64,000 nucleotides of DNA from Microlunatus flavus (GTDB taxonomy: Bacteria > Actinomycetota > Actinomycetes > Propionibacteriales > Propionibacteriaceae): contig NZ_FOFA01000002.1 in the NCBI RefSeq assembly GCF_900110855.1, positions 620,001 through 684,000 of the forward strand, written 5' to 3'. Below are positions 23,797 to 37,795 of this stretch, piece by piece. The notes beneath the pieces are model-generated. The model searched no databases. It was not told where the DNA came from and worked only from the letters and a program-made list of their open reading frames with translations. Within the stretch, counting starts at the first letter, position 1. Each line of letters opens with the position of its first letter. The translations under genes and the position numbers were made by a program.

Positions 23797-25347
23797 GTGT
23801 TCGACACCCTCTCCGACCGGCTGGCCGCGACGTTCAAGACCCTGCGCGGCAAGACCCGGCTGAGCGACGCCGACATCGACGCGACGGCCAGGGAGATCCG
23901 GGTCGCCCTGCTCGAGGCTGACGTCAACCTCGCCGTGGTCCGCGACTTCGTCGCCCGGGTGCGCGAGCGGGCCAAGAGCGCGGAGCTGTCGGGCGCGCTG
24001 AACCCGTCGCAGCAGATCATCAAGATCGTCGACGAGGAGCTCGTCGGCATCCTCGGCGGCGAGACGCGCACCATCCGCTTCGCCAAGAACCCGCCGACCG
24101 TCATCATGCTCGCCGGCCTCCAGGGCGCGGGCAAGACGACGCTGGCCGGCAAGCTGGCCCGCTGGCTCAAGGGCCAGGGCCACTCGCCGCTGCTCGTCGC
24201 GGCCGACCTGCAGCGCCCGAACGCGGTCAACCAGCTGCAGGTCGTGGGGCAGCGCGCCGGCGTCCAGGTCTTCGCCCCCGAGCCCGGCAACGGCGTCGGC
24301 GACCCGGTGGACGTGGCGAAGCGCTCGATCGAGGAGGCCAACCGCCGTCTGTTCGACGTGGTCGTCGTCGACACGGCCGGCCGCCTCGGCATCGACGCCG
24401 ACCTGATGCAGCAGGCCGCGGACATCCGCGACGCCGTCGACCCCGACGAGGTCCTGTTCGTCGTCGACGCGATGATCGGCCAGGACGCGGTCAACACGGC
24501 CAACGCCTTCGCCGAGGGCGTCGGCTTCGACGGCGTCGTGCTGACCAAGCTCGACGGCGACGCCCGAGGTGGCGCCGCGCTGTCGATCGCGCGGGTCACC
24601 GGCAAGCCGATCATGTTCGCCTCCAACGGCGAGGCGCTCACCGAGTTCGACGTCTTCCACCCCGACCGGATGGCCAGCCGCATCCTCGGCATGGGCGACG
24701 TCCTCACGCTGATCGAGCAGGCCGAGAAGACGTTCGACGCCGAGCAGTCGGCCAAGGCGGCCGCCAAGCTCTCCTCCAAGGAGGGTCGCGACTTCGGGCT
24801 CGCCGACTTCCTGCAGCAGATGCAGATGGTCCGCAAGATGGGCCCGCTGTCCAAGATCTTCGGGATGCTGCCCGGGATGGGCGACTTCAAGGACCAGATC
24901 GCCAACATCGACGAGCGCGAGGTCGACCGGCTCGAGGCGATCATCCACTCGATGACGCCGGCCGAGCGCGACGACCCCAAGATCATCGACGGCTCGCGTC
25001 GGGCTCGCATCGCGAAGGGTGCGGGCGTTCAGGTCTCCGACGTGAACGGCCTGGTCAACCGCTTCTTCGAGGCCCGCAAGATGATGAGCTCGCTGGCCGG
25101 CGGCAAGATGCCGGGCATGCCCGGGATCCCGGGCATGGGCGGCGGCGCCAAGAAGGCGCCGGCGAAGGCCGCGGCCAAGAAGAAGGGCCACAAGGTCTCG
25201 GGCAACCCGGCCAAGCGGAACAACCCCGGCGCGGCCGCGCCTGCTCCGGGCTCCGCGTTCGAGCCCGAGCAGCTCGACGAGAAGGCGCTGCAGGAGGCGA
25301 TGGCGAGCTTCCAGCTGCCGGCCAACCTGCGCGACCGGCTCAAGTAG
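23797..25347 (+). CDS. ffh: Signal recognition particle protein Ffh
   Basis: A 516-residue GTPase that binds signal peptides and 4.5S RNA. N domain about 1-90. The G domain has G-L-Q-G-A-G-K-T-T near 108, D-L-Q-R-P-N-A (DxxRPAA type), D-T-A-G-R-L and T-K-L-D-G-D-A-R-G-G. The methionine-rich M domain (about 325-440) has F-L-Q-Q-M-Q-M-V-R-K-M-G-P-L and R-R-A-R-I-A-K-G-A-G for RNA binding. A C-terminal Lys/Ala tail with a repeated G-M-P-G-I-P-G stretch (about 440-500) is longer than in E. coli. The leaderless GTG was chosen over upstream in-frame codons because the N-terminus F-D-T-L-S-D-R-L matches the family. Confidence 0.97.
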   Translation: MFDTLSDRLAATFKTLRGKTRLSDADIDATAREIRVALLEADVNLAVVRDFVARVRERAKSAELSGALNPSQQIIKIVDEELVGILGGETRTIRFAKNPPTVIMLAGLQGAGKTTLAGKLARWLKGQGHSPLLVAADLQRPNAVNQLQVVGQRAGVQVFAPEPGNGVGDPVDVAKRSIEEANRRLFDVVVVDTAGRLGIDADLMQQAADIRDAVDPDEVLFVVDAMIGQDAVNTANAFAEGVGFDGVVLTKLDGDARGGAALSIARVTGKPIMFASNGEALTEFDVFHPDRMASRILGMGDVLTLIEQAEKTFDAEQSAKAAAKLSSKEGRDFGLADFLQQMQMVRKMGPLSKIFGMLPGMGDFKDQIANIDEREVDRLEAIIHSMTPAERDDPKIIDGSRRARIAKGAGVQVSDVNGLVNRFFEARKMMSSLAGGKMPGMPGIPGMGGGAKKAPAKAAAKKKGHKVSGNPAKRNNPGAAAPAPGSAFEPEQLDEKALQEAMASFQLPANLRDRLK

Positions 25348-25389
25348 CGGTGCGGCGGTCCGCGGCGGCCGTCCCGCCGGGGAGGCGTC

Positions 25390-26470
25390 ATCGCTGACCC
25401 CGCTCTCCACCTCTCCGCAGTCGTCCTGCCCGAGGGTGAGCGGCGCGAGCTGTACGTCGTCGACGGCCACGTCACGCACGAGCCCGTCCGCGACGCCGAG
25501 CGCGTCGAGGGCGCGTACGTGATGCCCGGGCTGGTCGACGCGCACTGCCACGTCGGGCTGGAGAGCACCGGCGCGGTTCCCGACGACGTCGCCGAGCAGC
25601 ACGCGCTGGCCGAGCGCTCGGCGGGCGCCCTGCTGCTGCGCGACGCGGGCAGCCCGGCCGACACCCGCTGGATGGACGAGCGCGAGGACCTGCCGCGGAT
25701 CATCCGGGCGGGGCGCCACATCGCCCGGCCGAAGCGCTACCTGCGGAACTACGGCGACGAGGTGGAGCCGGACGCGCTGCTCGACGCGGTGGAGCGCCAG
25801 GCCGCGCGCGGCGACGGCTGGGTCAAGCTGGTGGGGGACTGGATCGACCGGGAGGTCGGCGACCTGACGCCGCTGTGGCCGGCCGACGTCGCCCGCGCGG
25901 CCATCGACCGGGCGCACGCGCTCGGCTGCCGGGTCACGGCGCACGTCTTCGGCGAGCAGGCGGTCGCCGAGCTCGTGGAGGCCGGCATCGACGGCATCGA
26001 GCACGGCACGGGCCTGGACCCGGAGACGAACGCCGCGACGATCGACCTCATGGCGCAGCGGCAGGTCGCGCTCGTGCCGACGATGATCCAGCTCGAGAAC
26101 TTCCCGGGCTTCGCCGACGCCGCGCAGGACAAGTTCCCGGCGTACGCGCGGCGGATGCGCCACCTGCACGCCCGCCGGCACGCGACGTTCGGCGCCGCGC
26201 TCGACGCCGGGGTGCCGATCTACGCCGGCACCGACGCCGGCGGCTACCTGCCGCACGGCATCGTCGGCCGGGAGATGGCCGCGATGCGGTCGTTCATGGG
26301 CGCGGAGCAGGTGCTCGGCGCCGGGTCGTGGCGGGCCCGGGCCTGGCTCGGCCGTCCCGACGTGCTGGCCGAGGGGGCGCCCGCCGACCTCGTGGTCTTC
26401 GCCTCCGACCCGCGGGCCGACCTGCGCGTGCTGGGCACGCCGGCCGCCGTCGTGCTGCGGGGGCGCCGGG

Positions 26471-26478
<8 letters not shown>
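25390..26478 (+). CDS. Amidohydrolase-family metal-dependent hydrolase with non-canonical (ATC?) start
   Basis: About 362 residues if it starts at ATC 25390. The reading frame holds a complete amidohydrolase: an N-terminal beta-sandwich strand pair (H-L-S-A-V-V-L-P-E-G-E ... Y-V-V-D-G-H-V), P-G-L-V-D-A-H-C-H-V-G, T-A-H-V-F-G-E-Q, G-I-D-G-I-E-H-G-T-G, G-T-D-A-G-G, and the closing G-A-P-A-D-L-V-V-F-A-S-D. No ATG, GTG or TTG exists between the ffh stop (25347) and the GTG at 25519, which would delete the first strand pair. GGGGAGG at 25379-25385 precedes ATC, so ATC (or CTG at 25426) is the likely start. Substrate class (imidazolonepropionase/prolidase-like) is inferred. It overlaps the next gene by 8 bases. 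Confidence 0.85.
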
Positions 26479-29079
<2,601 letters not shown>

Positions 29080-29083
<4 letters not shown>

Positions 29084-29892
29084 CCGCGCTCCCGCTGCGC
29101 GCCGAGGTCCGCCGCCAGCTGTCGCGCCGGCGCACGCTGGTCGTCTTCGCCGTCCTCGTGGCCCTGCCGCTGGTGCTCGTCGCCGCGTTCGCCCTCGGCC
29201 GGTCCGACGACCCGACCACGGCGCGCGGGTTCGTCGACCTGGCGCAGGACAGCGGTGCGAACCTCGTCGTGTTCGCCCTGTTCGCCTCCACCGGCTTCCT
29301 GCTCGTCGTCGTGGTGGCGCTGTTCGCCGGCGACCCGGTGCCGAGCGAGGCGAGCTGGTCCAGCCTGCGCTACCTGCTGACCGCGCCCGTGCGCCGCGAA
29401 CGCCTGCTGCGCCAGAAGCTCGTCGCCGCCGCGCTGTTCAGCGGCGCGGCGTTCGTGTTCCTCCCGGCGTGGACGCTGCTCGTCGGCGGGCTCGCGTACG
29501 GCTGGGGCCCCTACGTCGGGCCCACCGGCGACCAGCTCGGCTACCCGCTCGTCCTCGCCCGGCTCGGCCTGGTCGTGCTCTACCTGGCCCTGTCGCTGGG
29601 TGTCGTCGGCGCGTTCGCCTTCTTCCTCGGAACCCTCACCGACGCCCCGCTCGCCGCGGTCGGCGGGGCCGTGGTGCTGTGGATCGTCTGCGCGATCCTC
29701 GACCAGATCACCGCGCTCGGCGGGCTGCGCCAGGGGCTGCCCGGCCACTTCGCCTTCGCCTGGGCCGACGCCCTGGCGCCCACCGTCGACTACTCGGCCA
29801 TGGCCCAGGGCGCGCTGTGGTCGGTCGGGTACGCGGTGGTCCTCGTCGCGGCCGCGGTCTGGCGGTTCCTGCGCAAGGACGTCACGAGCTGA
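29080..29892 (+). CDS. ABC-2 type transporter permease
   Basis: 270 residues with six hydrophobic segments: about 20-40, 62-85, 110-135, 160-190, 195-215 and 245-265. The ABC-2 export-permease organisation is seen, with a cytosolic R-R-E-R-L-L-R-Q-K coupling segment between TM2 and TM3. It pairs with the ATPase part of the preceding fusion, whose stop its GTG overlaps (GTGA). Substrate unknown; ABC-2 systems usually export peptides, lipids, drugs or polysaccharides. Confidence 0.85.
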
Positions 29893-30154
29893 CCTGCCGC
29901 CCGGAACGGTCCGCGGGCGCCGGGCGGGGCCCGCGCGGGGCCGCGCAGGTCCGACCGGCGCGGAGTCGCGTCTGCCCGCCGGTGTCTGGCATGATGGACG
30001 TCGCACTCGTGCTGTCCGGCGCCCTCTCACCGCCGTCCGGTACGGGTCCCTCGGGACCTGATGGACGCGAACCCACCGCGTCGTCGGATCCCACCCACCT
30101 CGTGACCAGCGCGGACGCGCCCGGTCGCGTACACAAACAGGAGTTCCCACACAC
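29893..30154 (+). promoter_or_regulatory. Leader/promoter region of the rpsP-KH-rimM-trmD operon
   Basis: 262 nt without a gene. CATGAT (29990-29995) is a candidate -10. The leader after it contains a short hairpin GGTCC-CTCG-GGACC (30045-30058). I see no recognised riboswitch or S16 autoregulatory structure. Confidence 0.35.
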
Positions 30155-30634
30155 GTGGCTGTCAAGATCCGTCTGAAGCGCCTCGGCAAGATCCGCTCGC
30201 CGCACTACCGCATCGTCGTCGCCGACTCGCGCACCAAGCGCGACGGTCGCGCGATCGAGGAGATCGGCAAGTACCACCCCAAGAACGACCCGTCGGTCAT
30301 CGAGGTCGACTCCGAGCGCGCGCAGTACTGGCTCTCGGTCGGCGCCCAGCCGTCGGAGGCCGTCGTCGCCATCTTCAAGCGCACCGGCGACTGGCAGAAG
30401 TTCTCCGGCGACACCTCGCCCTCGGGCGTGGAGCCGCAGAAGGAGAAGCCGAACAAGCTCGACCTCTTCAACGCCGCCCTCGCCGAGGCCGGCTCCGAGC
30501 CCCGCAGCGCGTCGATCACGAGCGGCGAGCGCTCCTCGCGCCGCAGCACGCCGGACGCCGAGGTCGAGGGCACGCAGGGCGAGGCCCAGCAGGCCGCCGA
30601 CGCCGGCGCGTCCGCCGCGGGCAGCGCCTCCTGA
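30155..30634 (+). CDS. rpsP: 30S ribosomal protein S16
   Basis: 159 residues. The first 80 are canonical S16 ([11 protein letters not shown] ... [34 protein letters not shown]). The rest is a low-complexity Ala/Glu/Ser tail typical of actinobacterial S16 and probably exposed on the ribosome. GTG at 30155. The stop TGA shares a base with the ATG of the KH gene (TGATG), so the two are coupled. Confidence 0.97.
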   Translation: MAVKIRLKRLGKIRSPHYRIVVADSRTKRDGRAIEEIGKYHPKNDPSVIEVDSERAQYWLSVGAQPSEAVVAIFKRTGDWQKFSGDTSPSGVEPQKEKPNKLDLFNAALAEAGSEPRSASITSGERSSRRSTPDAEVEGTQGEAQQAADAGASAAGSAS

Positions 30635-30891
30635 TGCTGTCCGAGGCGCTCGAGCACCTCGTCCGGGGCATCGTCACGCACCCCGACGACGTCGTGGTGC
30701 GCGACAAGGACCAGCGCCGCGGGCGGATGCTCGAGGTGCGGGTCAACCCCGAGGACATCGGCAAGGTGATCGGCCGCCAGGGCCGCACCGCCACCGCGCT
30801 GCGCACCGTCGTCAGCGCGCTGGCCGGGCGCGACCAGGTCCGCATCGACTTCGTCGACGTCGACCGCCAGGCCCGCCGCCCGCGTCACTGA
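30634..30891 (+). CDS. khpA: KH-domain RNA-binding protein (KhpA/YlqC family)
   Basis: 85 residues, one type-II KH domain with [11 protein letters not shown] (the G-x-x-G loop, about 46-56) and A-L-R-T-V-V. KhpA proteins bind RNA and are tied to cell division and elongation in Gram-positives. The position between rpsP and rimM is conserved. Confidence 0.93.
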   Translation: MLSEALEHLVRGIVTHPDDVVVRDKDQRRGRMLEVRVNPEDIGKVIGRQGRTATALRTVVSALAGRDQVRIDFVDVDRQARRPRH

Positions 30892-30917
30892 CGCGACCGG
30901 CGAACCCGCAGCACCGC

Positions 30918-31502
30918 ATGACCCCGCAGCACACCGAGGGCCCCGACGCCCACCCCGACCTGGTCGAGGTGACCGTCGGGGCCCTCGGTCGTGCGCACGG
31001 CATCCGCGGCGACGTCGCGATCGACCTGCGCACCGACGAGCCCGAACGGCGCTTCGCCGACGGGGCCCGGCTCCGGGTGGAGGGCAGCACCCGCGTCCTG
31101 ACCGTCGAGTCGTCGCGCTGGCACTCCGGGCGGCTGCTCGTGCACTTCGTCGAGCTGGCCGACCGTACGGCGGCCGAGGGCGCGCGCGGCCTGGTGCTCG
31201 TGACCGACGTGCCGTCCGACGAGGTGCCGACCGAGGAGGGCGAGTACTACGACCGCCAGCTGCTCGGCCTCGCCGTCGAGACCACCGACGGGCGCGCCGT
31301 CGGGACGGTGCGCGACGTCCTGCACCCCGGCCCGCAGGACCTGCTCGAGATCACGACGGACGCGGGGATCCGGCTGGTCCCGTTCGTCGAGGCGCTCGTC
31401 CCCGAGGTCGACCTCGCCGGCGGCCGGATCGTCGTCGCCGACGTGCCCGGCCTGCTGACCGACCTGGCCGACGAGCCGGACCAGGCGGACGAGCCGGCGT
31501 GA
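30918..31502 (+). CDS. rimM: Ribosome maturation factor RimM
   Basis: A 194-residue 16S rRNA processing factor that binds S19 during 30S head assembly. The N-terminal RimM domain has [15 protein letters not shown]. The C-terminal PRC barrel has [11 protein letters not shown] and [11 protein letters not shown]. The tail ends with a repeated D-E-P. ATG at 30918. The last four bases overlap the trmD GTG. Confidence 0.95.
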   Translation: MTPQHTEGPDAHPDLVEVTVGALGRAHGIRGDVAIDLRTDEPERRFADGARLRVEGSTRVLTVESSRWHSGRLLVHFVELADRTAAEGARGLVLVTDVPSDEVPTEEGEYYDRQLLGLAVETTDGRAVGTVRDVLHPGPQDLLEITTDAGIRLVPFVEALVPEVDLAGGRIVVADVPGLLTDLADEPDQADEPA

Positions 31503-32719
31503 GCCCCGCCCTGCGGGCCGACGTCGTCACCATCTTCCCCGACTACCTCGCGCCCCTGCGCCTCTCGCTGATCGGGCGCGCGGCCCAGACCGGCATCCTC
31601 GACCTCGCCGTCCACGACCTGCGCGAGTGGACCCACGACCGGCACCGCACGGTCGACGACACCCCGTACGGGGGCGGCGCCGGCATGGTGATGCGCCCCG
31701 AGCCCTGGGGCGAGGCCCTCGGCGCGCTCGTCCCTCCCGGGACCACGCCCGTCCCGCGCCTGGTCGTGCCCACGCCGGCCGGGCGGCGCTTCACCCAGGC
31801 CGTCGCCGTCGAGCTCGCGGCCGAGCCCCACCTCGTCTTCGCCTGCGGGCGCTACGAGGGGATCGACGCCCGGGTCGCCGCCGACGCCGCGACGCGGATG
31901 CGGGTCGACGAGATCAGCATCGGCGACTACGTCCTCAACGGCGGCGAGGCGGCGGTGCTGGTGGTGCTCGAGGCCGTGGTGCGCCTGCTGCCGGGCGTGG
32001 TGGGCAACCCGGAGTCGCTGACCGAGGAGTCGCACGCCGCCGAGCACGACGGGCTCCTCGAGGGTCCCGTCTACACCAAGCCCCCCGTCTGGCGCGGGCA
32101 CGAGGTGCCTCCGGTGCTGCTGTCCGGCGACCACGGGGCGATCGGCCGCTGGCGGCGCGAGCAGGCGCTCGAGCGCACCGCGCGGGTGCGCCCCGACCTC
32201 GTCCCCGTCCCGGTCGCGGGGCGGGGCCTCGACGGGCTGACCGTGACCACGGCCGTCCCGGCCGACGCCGGCGAGCTGCTGACGCTGCAGCGGGCGGCGT
32301 TCGTCGACGAGGGCCGGCTCAACGGCTCGATGGACATCCCGCCCCTCACCCAGACCCTCGACGCGCTGGCCGCCTCGCTCCGCGAGCCCGGCACGGTGCT
32401 CGTCGCGCGCGACGGCGCCCGGATCGTCGGGACGGTCCGCGTGGCGCCGAGGCCCGATGGCAGCTGGTGGCTCAGCCGCCTGGTGGTGGCGCCCGACCGG
32501 CAGGGCCGCGGTCTCGGGTCGGCGCTGCTGCGCCGCGCGCTCGGCCTCGTGCCGGCCGGTGCCGCGGTGGGGCTGCTGACCGGCGCGGCCAGCCGGCGCA
32601 ACCTCGCGCTCTACCGGCGCTCCGGGTTCCGGGTGGTCGCCGAGGGCGTGGACGAGGTGGGCGTCGGTGTGGTCACGCTGCGGCGCGAGCCGGCCGGCGC
32701 CGCCGCGACCGACGCCTGA
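31499..32719 (+). CDS. trmD: TrmD tRNA (guanine37-N1)-methyltransferase fused to a GNAT domain
   Basis: 406 residues against about 230-270 for normal TrmD. Residues 1-235 are a full SPOUT methyltransferase that makes m1G37 in t[55 protein letters not shown]. From about 245 an acetyltransferase follows: T-T-A-V-P-A-D-A, then motif [17 protein letters not shown] near 329-344, and [10 protein letters not shown]. No stop or frameshift separates them. The GNAT partner is unknown. Convergent with the SGNH gene, stops 6 nt apart. Confidence 0.92.
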   Translation: MSPALRADVVTIFPDYLAPLRLSLIGRAAQTGILDLAVHDLREWTHDRHRTVDDTPYGGGAGMVMRPEPWGEALGALVPPGTTPVPRLVVPTPAGRRFTQAVAVELAAEPHLVFACGRYEGIDARVAADAATRMRVDEISIGDYVLNGGEAAVLVVLEAVVRLLPGVVGNPESLTEESHAAEHDGLLEGPVYTKPPVWRGHEVPPVLLSGDHGAIGRWRREQALERTARVRPDLVPVPVAGRGLDGLTVTTAVPADAGELLTLQRAAFVDEGRLNGSMDIPPLTQTLDALAASLREPGTVLVARDGARIVGTVRVAPRPDGSWWLSRLVVAPDRQGRGLGSALLRRALGLVPAGAAVGLLTGAASRRNLALYRRSGFRVVAEGVDEVGVGVVTLRREPAGAAATDA

Positions 32720-32725
32720 CCGGAG

Positions 32726-33616
32726 CTATGGGCGGGCCTCGTACGCAGCCAGCACGGCCTTGCTGATGACGGCCGTGCCGGCGGGGTCGGGGTGGTCGCC
32801 GTCGTCGGCGAGCAGGTCCGTCGGGTCCTTGCTGCCGTCGCCCTTGAACGGCGCGTACAGGTCGACCAGGGTCGCACCGTGCTGCCGCGCCACGGTGGCG
32901 ATGGCCTGGTTGGCCTGCCGCGTGAGGGTGTCGCTCCACGCCAGGTAGCCGGACCGCTCCGCCTTGCGGGCGACGTCGCCGTCGGTGAACACGTTCCAGT
33001 AGGTCGTCACCAGCACCCGCGCGTGCCCGCCCTCGAGCGTCTGGACACGGTCGAGCACGCGGCCGAGGTCGGTCTGCATCTGCGCGACCTCCGGGTCGGA
33101 GCAGGACGCGTCGCACGAGCCCTGCCGGAAGGCGTCGAGGGCGGGCTCGAGGTCGTTCGCGCCCATCGTCAGCACGACCACGTCGGCCTTCGCCACGTCG
33201 TGCTGCTCGGCCCGGTCGTCGCCGTCGGTGCCGTCCAGCTCGTCGGCGAGGCCGTTGCTGGTGGAGCCGGCCTCGCCGTCGTTCGTGGCCTTGACCGCGA
33301 TGCCGTCGCGCGCGGCGAGCAGGTGGGCGAAGCCGGTGACGTAGTCGTCGCAGTCGCAGTGGTAGCCCGACGTCACCGAGTCGCCCAGGCCGACGACCTG
33401 CAGCGTCGCGCCGGACCTCGGCGTGGGGGTCGAGCCGGACGGCGACGGGGTCGAGGAGGACGACGGTGCCGCGGTGCCGGCACGTCCGGGGTCCGGCGTG
33501 GGGGCGAGGGCCACGGCGGTGCCGCACGCGCCGGCGAGCAGGACCGCGAGGACCGGCGCGACGAGGCGGAGGGCGCGGGCGGGACGGAGCACGGGTCGGG
33601 AGCGTAGGCAGCCCAC
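32726..33616 (-). CDS. SGNH/GDSL-hydrolase family lipoprotein
   Basis: 296 residues. The N-terminal signal peptide ends in a lipobox-like A-G-A-C with Cys31. A Pro/Ser/Thr-rich linker (about 40-68) follows, then the SGNH hydrolase: block I G-L-G-D-S-V-T-S-G (Ser80), block III G-A-N-D-L, block V D-G-D-H-P-D-P-A-G with the catalytic Asp-His pair. Expected to sit on the outer face of the membrane and hydrolyse ester or acyl bonds; a C-D-C pair follows the nucleophile. GTG start at 33616. Confidence 0.85.
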   Translation of the reverse strand: MGCLRSRPVLRPARALRLVAPVLAVLLAGACGTAVALAPTPDPGRAGTAAPSSSSTPSPSGSTPTPRSGATLQVVGLGDSVTSGYHCDCDDYVTGFAHLLAARDGIAVKATNDGEAGSTSNGLADELDGTDGDDRAEQHDVAKADVVVLTMGANDLEPALDAFRQGSCDASCSDPEVAQMQTDLGRVLDRVQTLEGGHARVLVTTYWNVFTDGDVARKAERSGYLAWSDTLTRQANQAIATVARQHGATLVDLYAPFKGDGSKDPTDLLADDGDHPDPAGTAVISKAVLAAYEARP

Positions 33617-33742
33617 CTGTGCGGCACCTGGCAGCCAGCCGGGCGAGCCGCTCGACGACCGGTGCGCGACCGACCCGCGACGCGCCCGGGCAGGCGCCCG
33701 GGGCGGTGCAACCGGATGCGGGGGACGACGTGACGAATGACA

Positions 33743-33758
33743 CCAGTGAACGCACTGG
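33743..33758. promoter_or_regulatory. Palindrome CCAGTG-AACG-CACTGG upstream of sdhC
   Basis: A perfect 6-bp inverted repeat with a 4-nt centre, 32 nt before the sdhC -10. Position suggests an operator for the sdh operon; no specific regulator is assignable. Confidence 0.35.
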
Positions 33759-33789
33759 CCTTAACTCGCGCCTCGCGCGGGCGCCGCTC

Positions 33790-33795
33790 TATCGT
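33790..33795 (+). promoter_or_regulatory. -10-like TATCGT of the sdhCAB operon
   Basis: TATCGT lies 6 nt before the GTG of sdhC; leaderless arrangement. Confidence 0.5.
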
Positions 33796-33801
33796 GGCGG
33801 G

Positions 33802-34512
33802 GTGGCAACAACGACGCTGACCACGTCGCAGCGTGCGGCGCGGTCCACGGTCGCGCTCAAGGCCCTCATGGCTGTCAGCGGGATCGTCCTCATCGGGTAC
33901 CTGCTGGCGCACATGTACGGCAACCTCAAGGTGTTCGCCGGGCAGGCGGCCTTCGACGAGTACGCGCACCACCTGCGCACCATCGGCGAGCCCGTCCTGC
34001 CGCACACCGGGCTGCTGTGGGTCATCCGCGTGGTCCTGCTGGTCGCGGTCGTCGCGCACGCGTACGCCGCGTTCAAGCTCTGGAAGCGCAACCACCACGG
34101 CCGCGGCGGCGCCAAGCGCTACCACGCCCCCCGCGCCGCCCGGGGCGTGCAGCGCTCGTACAGCTCGTTCACGCTGCGCTGGGGTGGCATCATCATCGCC
34201 CTCTTCGTGGTCTTCCACCTGCTGAACTTCACCTGGCAGGTCATCACCCCCGGCGGCGCCTCGGCGAGCCCGTACGAGCGGGTGGTCAACGGGTTCAGCG
34301 TGTGGTGGCTGGTCGTGGCCTACACCATCGCGATGCTGGCCGTCGGCTTCCACCTGCGCCACGGCACCTGGAGCGCGCTCACCACGCTCGGCGCCAACAC
34401 CTCGACGGTGGCCCGTCACCGCCTCAACCTGATCGCCTACGTCGTCGCCGGCGTCGTGACGGTCGGCTTCCTGCTCCCTCCCTTCTCCATCTTGTTCGGG
34501 CTGGTCCGGTGA
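33802..34512 (+). CDS. sdhC: Succinate dehydrogenase cytochrome b subunit SdhC
   Basis: 236 residues with five transmembrane helices (about 22-42, 70-92, 125-150, 165-190, 210-232) and His in helices suited to two hemes b (H in L-A-H-M-Y-G-N, A-H-A-Y-A-A, F-H-L-L-N, F-H-L-R-H-G). This is the single-subunit B-type anchor seen in Bacillus and actinobacteria, which usually pairs with menaquinone. It is first in sdhCAB, and sdhA begins 43 nt downstream. GTG start favoured by the -10 spacing. Confidence 0.93.
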   Translation: MATTTLTTSQRAARSTVALKALMAVSGIVLIGYLLAHMYGNLKVFAGQAAFDEYAHHLRTIGEPVLPHTGLLWVIRVVLLVAVVAHAYAAFKLWKRNHHGRGGAKRYHAPRAARGVQRSYSSFTLRWGGIIIALFVVFHLLNFTWQVITPGGASASPYERVVNGFSVWWLVVAYTIAMLAVGFHLRHGTWSALTTLGANTSTVARHRLNLIAYVVAGVVTVGFLLPPFSILFGLVR

Positions 34513-34555
34513 CCCTGGTGGCCCCCGCCGCACGTCGACCTCGAAAGGTGTCCCG

Positions 34556-36604
<2,049 letters not shown>

Positions 36605-36613
36605 CCACCGACG

Positions 36614-36636
36614 TGTCCTGAGCCTGTCGAGGGACA
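36614..36636 (+). repeat. Palindromic repeat, sdhA-sdhB intergenic copy
   Basis: TGTCC and GGACA arms enclose the core TGAGCCTGTCGAG. Fourteen bases, CCTGAGCCTGTCGA, are identical to the copy inside smc at 16456-16469 while the arms differ. It begins 9 nt after the sdhA stop and could act as an mRNA stability hairpin. Confidence 0.65.
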
Positions 36637-36697
36637 TCACCACCCCGGGTCCGTCCTGGGGCCTGCGCGACGCGCCCCGAGCGCGAAGGAGAGCGAC

Positions 36698-37444
36698 ATG
36701 AAGATCACCGTCAGGGTCTGGCGCCAGGACGGCCCCGAGGCCGAGGGCCGCATGGTGCCGTACGAGGTCGACGACGTCAGCGAGCACATGAGCTTCCTCG
36801 AGATGCTGGACGTGCTCAACGAGCGCCTCACCATGCGCGGCGAGGAGCCGATCACCTTCGACCACGACTGCCGCGAGGGCATCTGCGGCAGCTGCGACCT
36901 GGTCATCGACGGCATCCCGCACGGGCCGCAGCAGACCACGACCTGCCAGCTCCACATGCGGTCCTTCTCCGACGGCGACACCATCGACGTCGAGCCCTTC
37001 CGTGCCGGGCCGTTCCCGGTCATCAAGGACCTCATGGTCGACCGGAGCGCGCTCGACCGGATCATCCAGGCCGGCGGCTTCATCTCCGCCCCCACCGGCA
37101 CGGCCCCGGACGCGCACGCCACCCCGGTGCCCAAGAACGACGCCGACCACGCCTTCGACGCCGCCACCTGCATCGGCTGCGGCGCCTGCGTGGCCGTCTG
37201 CCCGAACGGCTCGTCGATGCTGTTCACGTCGGCGAAGGTCACGCACCTGGGCCTGCTCCCGCAGGGCCAGCCGGAGCGCCGCTCGCGCGTCGTCAACATG
37301 CTCAACCAGCAGGACGCCGAGGGCTTCGGCGGCTGCACCAACATCGGCGACTGCACGGCCGTGTGCCCCAAGGGCATCCCGTTCGAGACCATCAGCCGCC
37401 TCAACCGCGACCTGCTCGGCTCGCTGGCGCGCGGGCGGGATTAG
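36698..37444 (+). CDS. sdhB: Succinate dehydrogenase iron-sulfur subunit SdhB
   Basis: A 248-residue electron-transfer subunit. The 2Fe-2S ferredoxin domain has C-R-E-G-I-C-G-S-C near 58-66 and a fourth Cys in T-T-T-C-Q-L. The C-terminal domain has [12 protein letters not shown] (4Fe-4S) and [14 protein letters not shown] (3Fe-4S and remaining ligand). ATG with GAAGGAGAG upstream. It closes the operon; a long hairpin follows at 37515. Confidence 0.96.
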   Translation: MKITVRVWRQDGPEAEGRMVPYEVDDVSEHMSFLEMLDVLNERLTMRGEEPITFDHDCREGICGSCDLVIDGIPHGPQQTTTCQLHMRSFSDGDTIDVEPFRAGPFPVIKDLMVDRSALDRIIQAGGFISAPTGTAPDAHATPVPKNDADHAFDAATCIGCGACVAVCPNGSSMLFTSAKVTHLGLLPQGQPERRSRVVNMLNQQDAEGFGGCTNIGDCTAVCPKGIPFETISRLNRDLLGSLARGRD

Positions 37445-37795
37445 GTCGTGTCGTCTGTCCTCGCTCCGCTCGGACGCTCCTGACGCTCTGATCCGCCGTC
37501 TTCCTCCCTCGCTCCGACGCCGACGACTCACCTGTTGCCAGGGTGAGACGTCGGCGTCGTCGCTCCGTCGTCCAGACGGCGGCGCGTCACTCGGCGGTGG
37601 GCGAGCCCGGTCGTCCTCGTCCGACTGGCGGTCGACACACTCGATGATTTCGGTAGGCCTGCTGCGCTGTGGCAGACTTGCTCGCTGTTGCCCACGTCCC
37701 GCCACCTGCCTCAGGGGGAGAGCGCGTGACGCCGGGCCTCCTGATCCTGAGCACGACACGAGCATGGTGACCTGTGGCACCGGCAAGGACATGAC
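37445..37795 (+). other. sdhB-rplS intergenic region with palindromic units and rplS leader
   Basis: 351 nt without a gene. TCGCTCC occurs three times (37461, 37509 and 37561 less its first two bases), once inside GTCC-N11-GGAC (37457-37475). A long hairpin is at 37515-37559. CCGTC-GTCCA-GACGG follows at about 37565-37579. Towards rplS, CAGACT (37673-37678) with TTCGGT (37649-37654) is a weak promoter candidate. GGTG/CACC can pair just before the start. I see no standard riboswitch. Confidence 0.5.
37515..37559 (+). terminator. Long hairpin ending the sdh operon
   Basis: CGACGCCGACGACTCACC (37515-37532) pairs with 37542-37559 with a single mismatch over 18 bp; loop TGTTGCCAG. There is no T-tract. 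It begins 70 nt after sdhB and is the strongest hairpin in the region. Confidence 0.65.
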
